This document shows positions 6,152 to 7,858 of a stretch of DNA of 7,858 nucleotides, in pieces. The DNA lies in the NCBI GenBank assembly GCA_017308345.1, contig JAFKFE010000203.1, positions 1 through 7,858 on the forward strand. The letters run 5' to 3'. The notes below the pieces were generated by a model. That model was given only the letters and a program-made list of their open reading frames with translations. It was not told the origin of the DNA and ran no database searches. Both the position numbers and the translations under genes were made by a program. Within the stretch, counting starts at the first letter, position 1. Every line of letters begins with the position of its first letter. Source of the stretch: Alphaproteobacteria bacterium (lineage in GTDB: Bacteria > Pseudomonadota > Alphaproteobacteria > Rhizobiales > Rhizobiaceae).

Positions 6152-6180
6152 AATTTAAGGCATTTTTGCCATTTGGGCAA
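6152..6180 (-). promoter_or_regulatory. Possible sigma-70 promoter for the small exported protein
   Basis: On the minus strand TTGCCC (6175-6180) and TAAATT (6152-6157) are separated by exactly 17 bases, each matching 4 of 6 consensus positions. Transcription would start near 6145, about 80 bases before the start codon at 6063. This is a weak call. Confidence 0.3.
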
Positions 6181-6182
6181 AA
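6164..6182. repeat. Inverted repeat TTTTGCC-ATTTG-GGCAAAA
   Basis: Perfect 7-base arms at 6164-6170 and 6176-6182 surround a 5-base centre. The repeat overlaps the -35 element and spacer of the possible promoter for the small exported protein and lies about 130 bases upstream of the sigma-54 promoter. It could be an operator or an enhancer-like activator site; the arms do not fit the usual NtrC spacing. Confidence 0.4.
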
Positions 6183-6310
6183 TCTAGGCAGCATTGCGTA
6201 AACTTTTCTCAGCTTCGTTGCGCTGGAGCAGGTCGGAAAGTTTTCCGGCTACAGGATAACCGGCTGTAATCCCACCATTATCTTGAAATTCCGTGGCGAG
6301 CATTCCCGTC

Positions 6311-6326
6311 TGGCACGTCGTTTGCA
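6311..6326 (+). promoter_or_regulatory. Sigma-54 (RpoN) promoter of the urt operon
   Basis: TGGCACG (6311-6317), four bases, then TTGCA (6322-6326) matches the sigma-54 consensus TGGCACG-N4-TTGCW at every fixed base, with the required GG-N10-GC spacing. A start of transcription near 6337 is expected, about 35 bases before the urtA ATG. Sigma-54 control of urea uptake fits nitrogen regulation by NtrC. The activator site itself was not identified. Confidence 0.88.
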
Positions 6327-6347
6327 CAGTTTATATCGCGGTGCAAA
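6321..6347. repeat. Inverted repeat over the -12 element and start of the urtA promoter
   Basis: TTTGCAC (6321-6327) and GTGCAAA (6341-6347) are perfect inverted arms with centres 20 bases apart, about two helical turns. The left arm includes the TTGC of the sigma-54 promoter and the right arm falls just after the expected transcription start. The geometry suits a dimeric DNA-binding protein. Confidence 0.45.
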
Positions 6348-6371
6348 ACAACTAGCTTGGGAGTGTGTCAT

Positions 6372-7694
6372 ATGAGGGGTAACTTCGCGGGAATAACAAG
6401 AATCCTGTCCGCTGGCGTCGTCGCGGCCGGCCTGCTGGCGTCGGCTTCCGCCAAGGCGGCTGAAGACACGATCAAGGTCGGCATCCTCCATTCGCTGTCG
6501 GGGACCATGGCGATTTCGGAGACGACGCTGAAGGACGTCATGCTGATGCTGATCGACGAGCAAAACGCCAAGGGCGGGCTGCTCGGCAAGAAACTTGAAG
6601 CCGTGGTCGTCGATCCGGCCTCCAACTGGCCGCTCTTCGCGGAGAAGGCGCGCGAGCTAATCTCAAAGGACAAGGTCGCGGCCGTGTTCGGCTGCTGGAC
6701 CTCGGTGTCGCGCAAATCGGTGCTGCCGGTGTTCTCGGAACTCGACAACATCTTGTTCTACCCCGTCCAGTATGAGGGCGAGGAGAGCGAGCGCAACGTC
6801 TTCTACACCGGCGCGGCGCCGAACCAGCAGGCCATTCCGGCCGTCGACTATCTGATGAGCGCCGATGGCGGCTCGGTGAAGCGCTGGGTGCTCGAAGGCA
6901 CCGACTACGTCTATCCGCGCACCACCAACAAGATCCTCGAAGCCTACCTGAAGGCGAAGGGCGTGCCGGCCGAGGACATCATGGTCAACTACACGCCGTT
7001 CGGCTTCTCCGACTGGCAGACCGAGGTCTCGGCGATCAAGAAGTTTGGCTCCGCCGGAAAGAAGACGGCGGTCGTGTCGACCGTCAATGGCGACGCCAAC
7101 GTGCCCTTCTACAAGGAGCTCGGCAACCAGGGCATCAAGGCCGAGGATATCCCGGTCATGGCCTTCTCGGTCGGCGAGGAAGAACTTGCCGGTCTCGACA
7201 CCGGCCCGCTCGTCGGCCATCTCGCCGCCTGGAACTACTTTGAGAGTGTCGACACGCCGGAGAACAAGAAGTTCATCGACGACTGGCACAAGTTCATCAA
7301 GAACGACAAGCGCACCACCAACGACCCGATGGAAGCCCACTACATCGGCTTCAACATGTGGGTGAAGGCGGTGGAAAAGGCCGGCACCGTCGATCCGGAC
7401 AAGGTGATCGACGCGATGATCGGCGTCACGGTCCCCAACCTGTCGGGCGGCTATGCGGCGATGATGCCGAACCACCACATCACCAAGCCGGTGCTGATCG
7501 GCGAGATCGAGGATGACGGGCAGTTCAACATCGTCAGCCAGACGCCCGGCCTGATCGTCGCACAGGAATGGTCGCCGTACCTGCCGGGCTCGCGCGACCT
7601 GATCGCCGACTGGCGGCCGCCGATGTCGTGCGGCAACTACAACGTCAAGATCGGCAAGTGCCTGGGTGCCGGCAGCCTGACCGCGGGCAAGTAG
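6372..7694 (+). CDS. urtA: Urea ABC transporter substrate-binding protein UrtA
   Basis: A 440-residue periplasmic binding protein of the branched-chain amino acid/amide class. It captures urea in the periplasm and delivers it to the UrtBC permease and UrtDE ATPases. A signal peptide covers about residues 1-29 (MRGNFAGITR, a hydrophobic core, ASAKAA), and the mature protein starts around AEDTIKVGILHSLSG. Blocks typical of UrtA are GILHSLSGTMAISE (37-50), VFGCWTSVSRKSVLPVF (105-121) and LFYPVQYEGEESE (128-140), which line the ligand cleft in this family. The C-terminus has two cysteines in MSCGNYNVKIGKCLG that could pair. The start at 6372 is chosen for GGGAG at 6359-6363, 8 bases upstream, and for the signal peptide. 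A TTG at 6357 is in frame but has no suitable site ahead. The urtB gene follows after 23 bases, so the two are one operon driven from the sigma-54 promoter. Confidence 0.96.
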   Translation: MRGNFAGITRILSAGVVAAGLLASASAKAAEDTIKVGILHSLSGTMAISETTLKDVMLMLIDEQNAKGGLLGKKLEAVVVDPASNWPLFAEKARELISKDKVAAVFGCWTSVSRKSVLPVFSELDNILFYPVQYEGEESERNVFYTGAAPNQQAIPAVDYLMSADGGSVKRWVLEGTDYVYPRTTNKILEAYLKAKGVPAEDIMVNYTPFGFSDWQTEVSAIKKFGSAGKKTAVVSTVNGDANVPFYKELGNQGIKAEDIPVMAFSVGEEELAGLDTGPLVGHLAAWNYFESVDTPENKKFIDDWHKFIKNDKRTTNDPMEAHYIGFNMWVKAVEKAGTVDPDKVIDAMIGVTVPNLSGGYAAMMPNHHITKPVLIGEIEDDGQFNIVSQTPGLIVAQEWSPYLPGSRDLIADWRPPMSCGNYNVKIGKCLGAGSLTAGK

Positions 7695-7717
7695 CCGGAC
7701 GGGCGCGGAGCGCGACG

Positions 7718-7858
7718 ATGCGCATCCTCCTCCTGATGTCGCTGCTGCTCGGTCTTCTGGTCGGTCCGCACGGGCCGGCCAGGGCCGAGGGCGACGTCGC
7801 CTCCGCCCTCGCCGCGCTGTCGTCGCGCCATTACGACGACATCGCGGGCGGCGTCGCG
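7718..7858 (+). CDS. urtB: Urea ABC transporter permease UrtB, N-terminal fragment (partial)
   Basis: The first 47 codons of a gene that runs off the window. The peptide begins MRILLLMSLLLGLLVG, reaches a cleavage-like GPARAEG, and continues DVASALAALSSRHYDDIAGG. Proteobacterial UrtB permeases commonly have just such an N-terminal secretion signal and a periplasmic Ala-rich helical domain ahead of the membrane-spanning part, so the gene is called mainly from this feature and its place 23 bases after urtA. GGAG at 7707-7710 lies 7 bases before the ATG. The membrane domain that would confirm the call is outside the window. It shares the urtA transcript. Confidence 0.8.
   Translation, partial: MRILLLMSLLLGLLVGPHGPARAEGDVASALAALSSRHYDDIAGGVA

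Larger units (their letters stand above)
6064..6371. other. Divergent intergenic region between the small exported protein and urtA
   Basis: This 308-base region contains no gene that I can support. It holds a weak sigma-70-like promoter for the minus-strand gene (6152-6180), an inverted repeat (6164-6182), a CCGGCT direct repeat at 6245-6250 and 6260-6265, TACAG/CTGTA inverted arms at 6250-6254 and 6264-6268, and the sigma-54 promoter of urtA (6311-6326). No site with the NtrC consensus TGCACC-N5-GGTGCA was found by eye. Confidence 0.6.

Noticed and set aside
6321..6347. TGCAC/GTGCA arms as an NtrC enhancer site
   Set aside because: The spacing between arms is 13 bases, not the 7 of the NtrC consensus, and the site covers the promoter core instead of lying upstream.
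1..7858. Mobile element, CRISPR array, phage or toxin-antitoxin system
   Set aside because: No transposase, integrase, terminal inverted repeats, spaced repeats or tRNA attachment site was seen. The ribbon-helix-helix protein has no adjacent toxin-like gene.

Overview
The window looks like chromosomal DNA of an alphaproteobacterium of the order Rhizobiales, probably Mesorhizobium or a near relative. That judgement rests on high G+C, strong G/C third-position bias, the short ribbon-helix-helix protein starting MCRVFAGQDPEGY, a PhoX-type phosphatase and a urea ABC transporter (urt) operon. It is inference from protein flavour, since no marker gene is present. No tRNA, rRNA, insertion sequence, CRISPR array or phage gene was seen.

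Layout from left to right. (1) Positions 1-105, minus strand: the first 35 codons of an exported protein with a twin-arginine-like leader, cut by the window edge. (2) 365-670, minus: a small ribbon-helix-helix protein. (3) 910-3552, plus: three genes, namely a glyoxalase I (gloA-type, TTG start), a Tat-exported gluconate-2-dehydrogenase-subunit-3-like small protein, and a GMC flavoprotein dehydrogenase with a three-cysteine motif that may hold an iron-sulfur cluster. They end at a very clear intrinsic terminator at 3570-3603. (4) 3626-5539, minus: a Tat-exported PhoX-family alkaline phosphatase with a candidate Pho box at 5596-5613. (5) 5674-6063, minus: a small secreted protein of unknown function. 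(6) 6372 to the window end, plus: urtA, then the start of urtB, the first genes of a urea uptake operon, preceded by a textbook sigma-54 promoter at 6311-6326.

How they fit together. Most of the window is periplasmic nutrient metabolism. The GMC pair should oxidise a sugar, polyol or related alcohol in the periplasm, with the flavoprotein carried out by its Tat-tagged partner. PhoX would release phosphate from organic phosphomonoesters, probably under PhoB control. UrtA and UrtB would capture and import urea, probably under nitrogen (NtrC/RpoN) control. Three of the eight genes carry twin-arginine-type leaders.

I found no wholly new multi-gene system. The points most worth checking are the GMC pair with a possible Fe-S cluster but no adjacent cytochrome subunit, the sigma-54 promoter with an inverted repeat laid over its -12 element and start region, the Pho box, and a terminator-like hairpin on the plus strand with no plus-strand gene in front of it.
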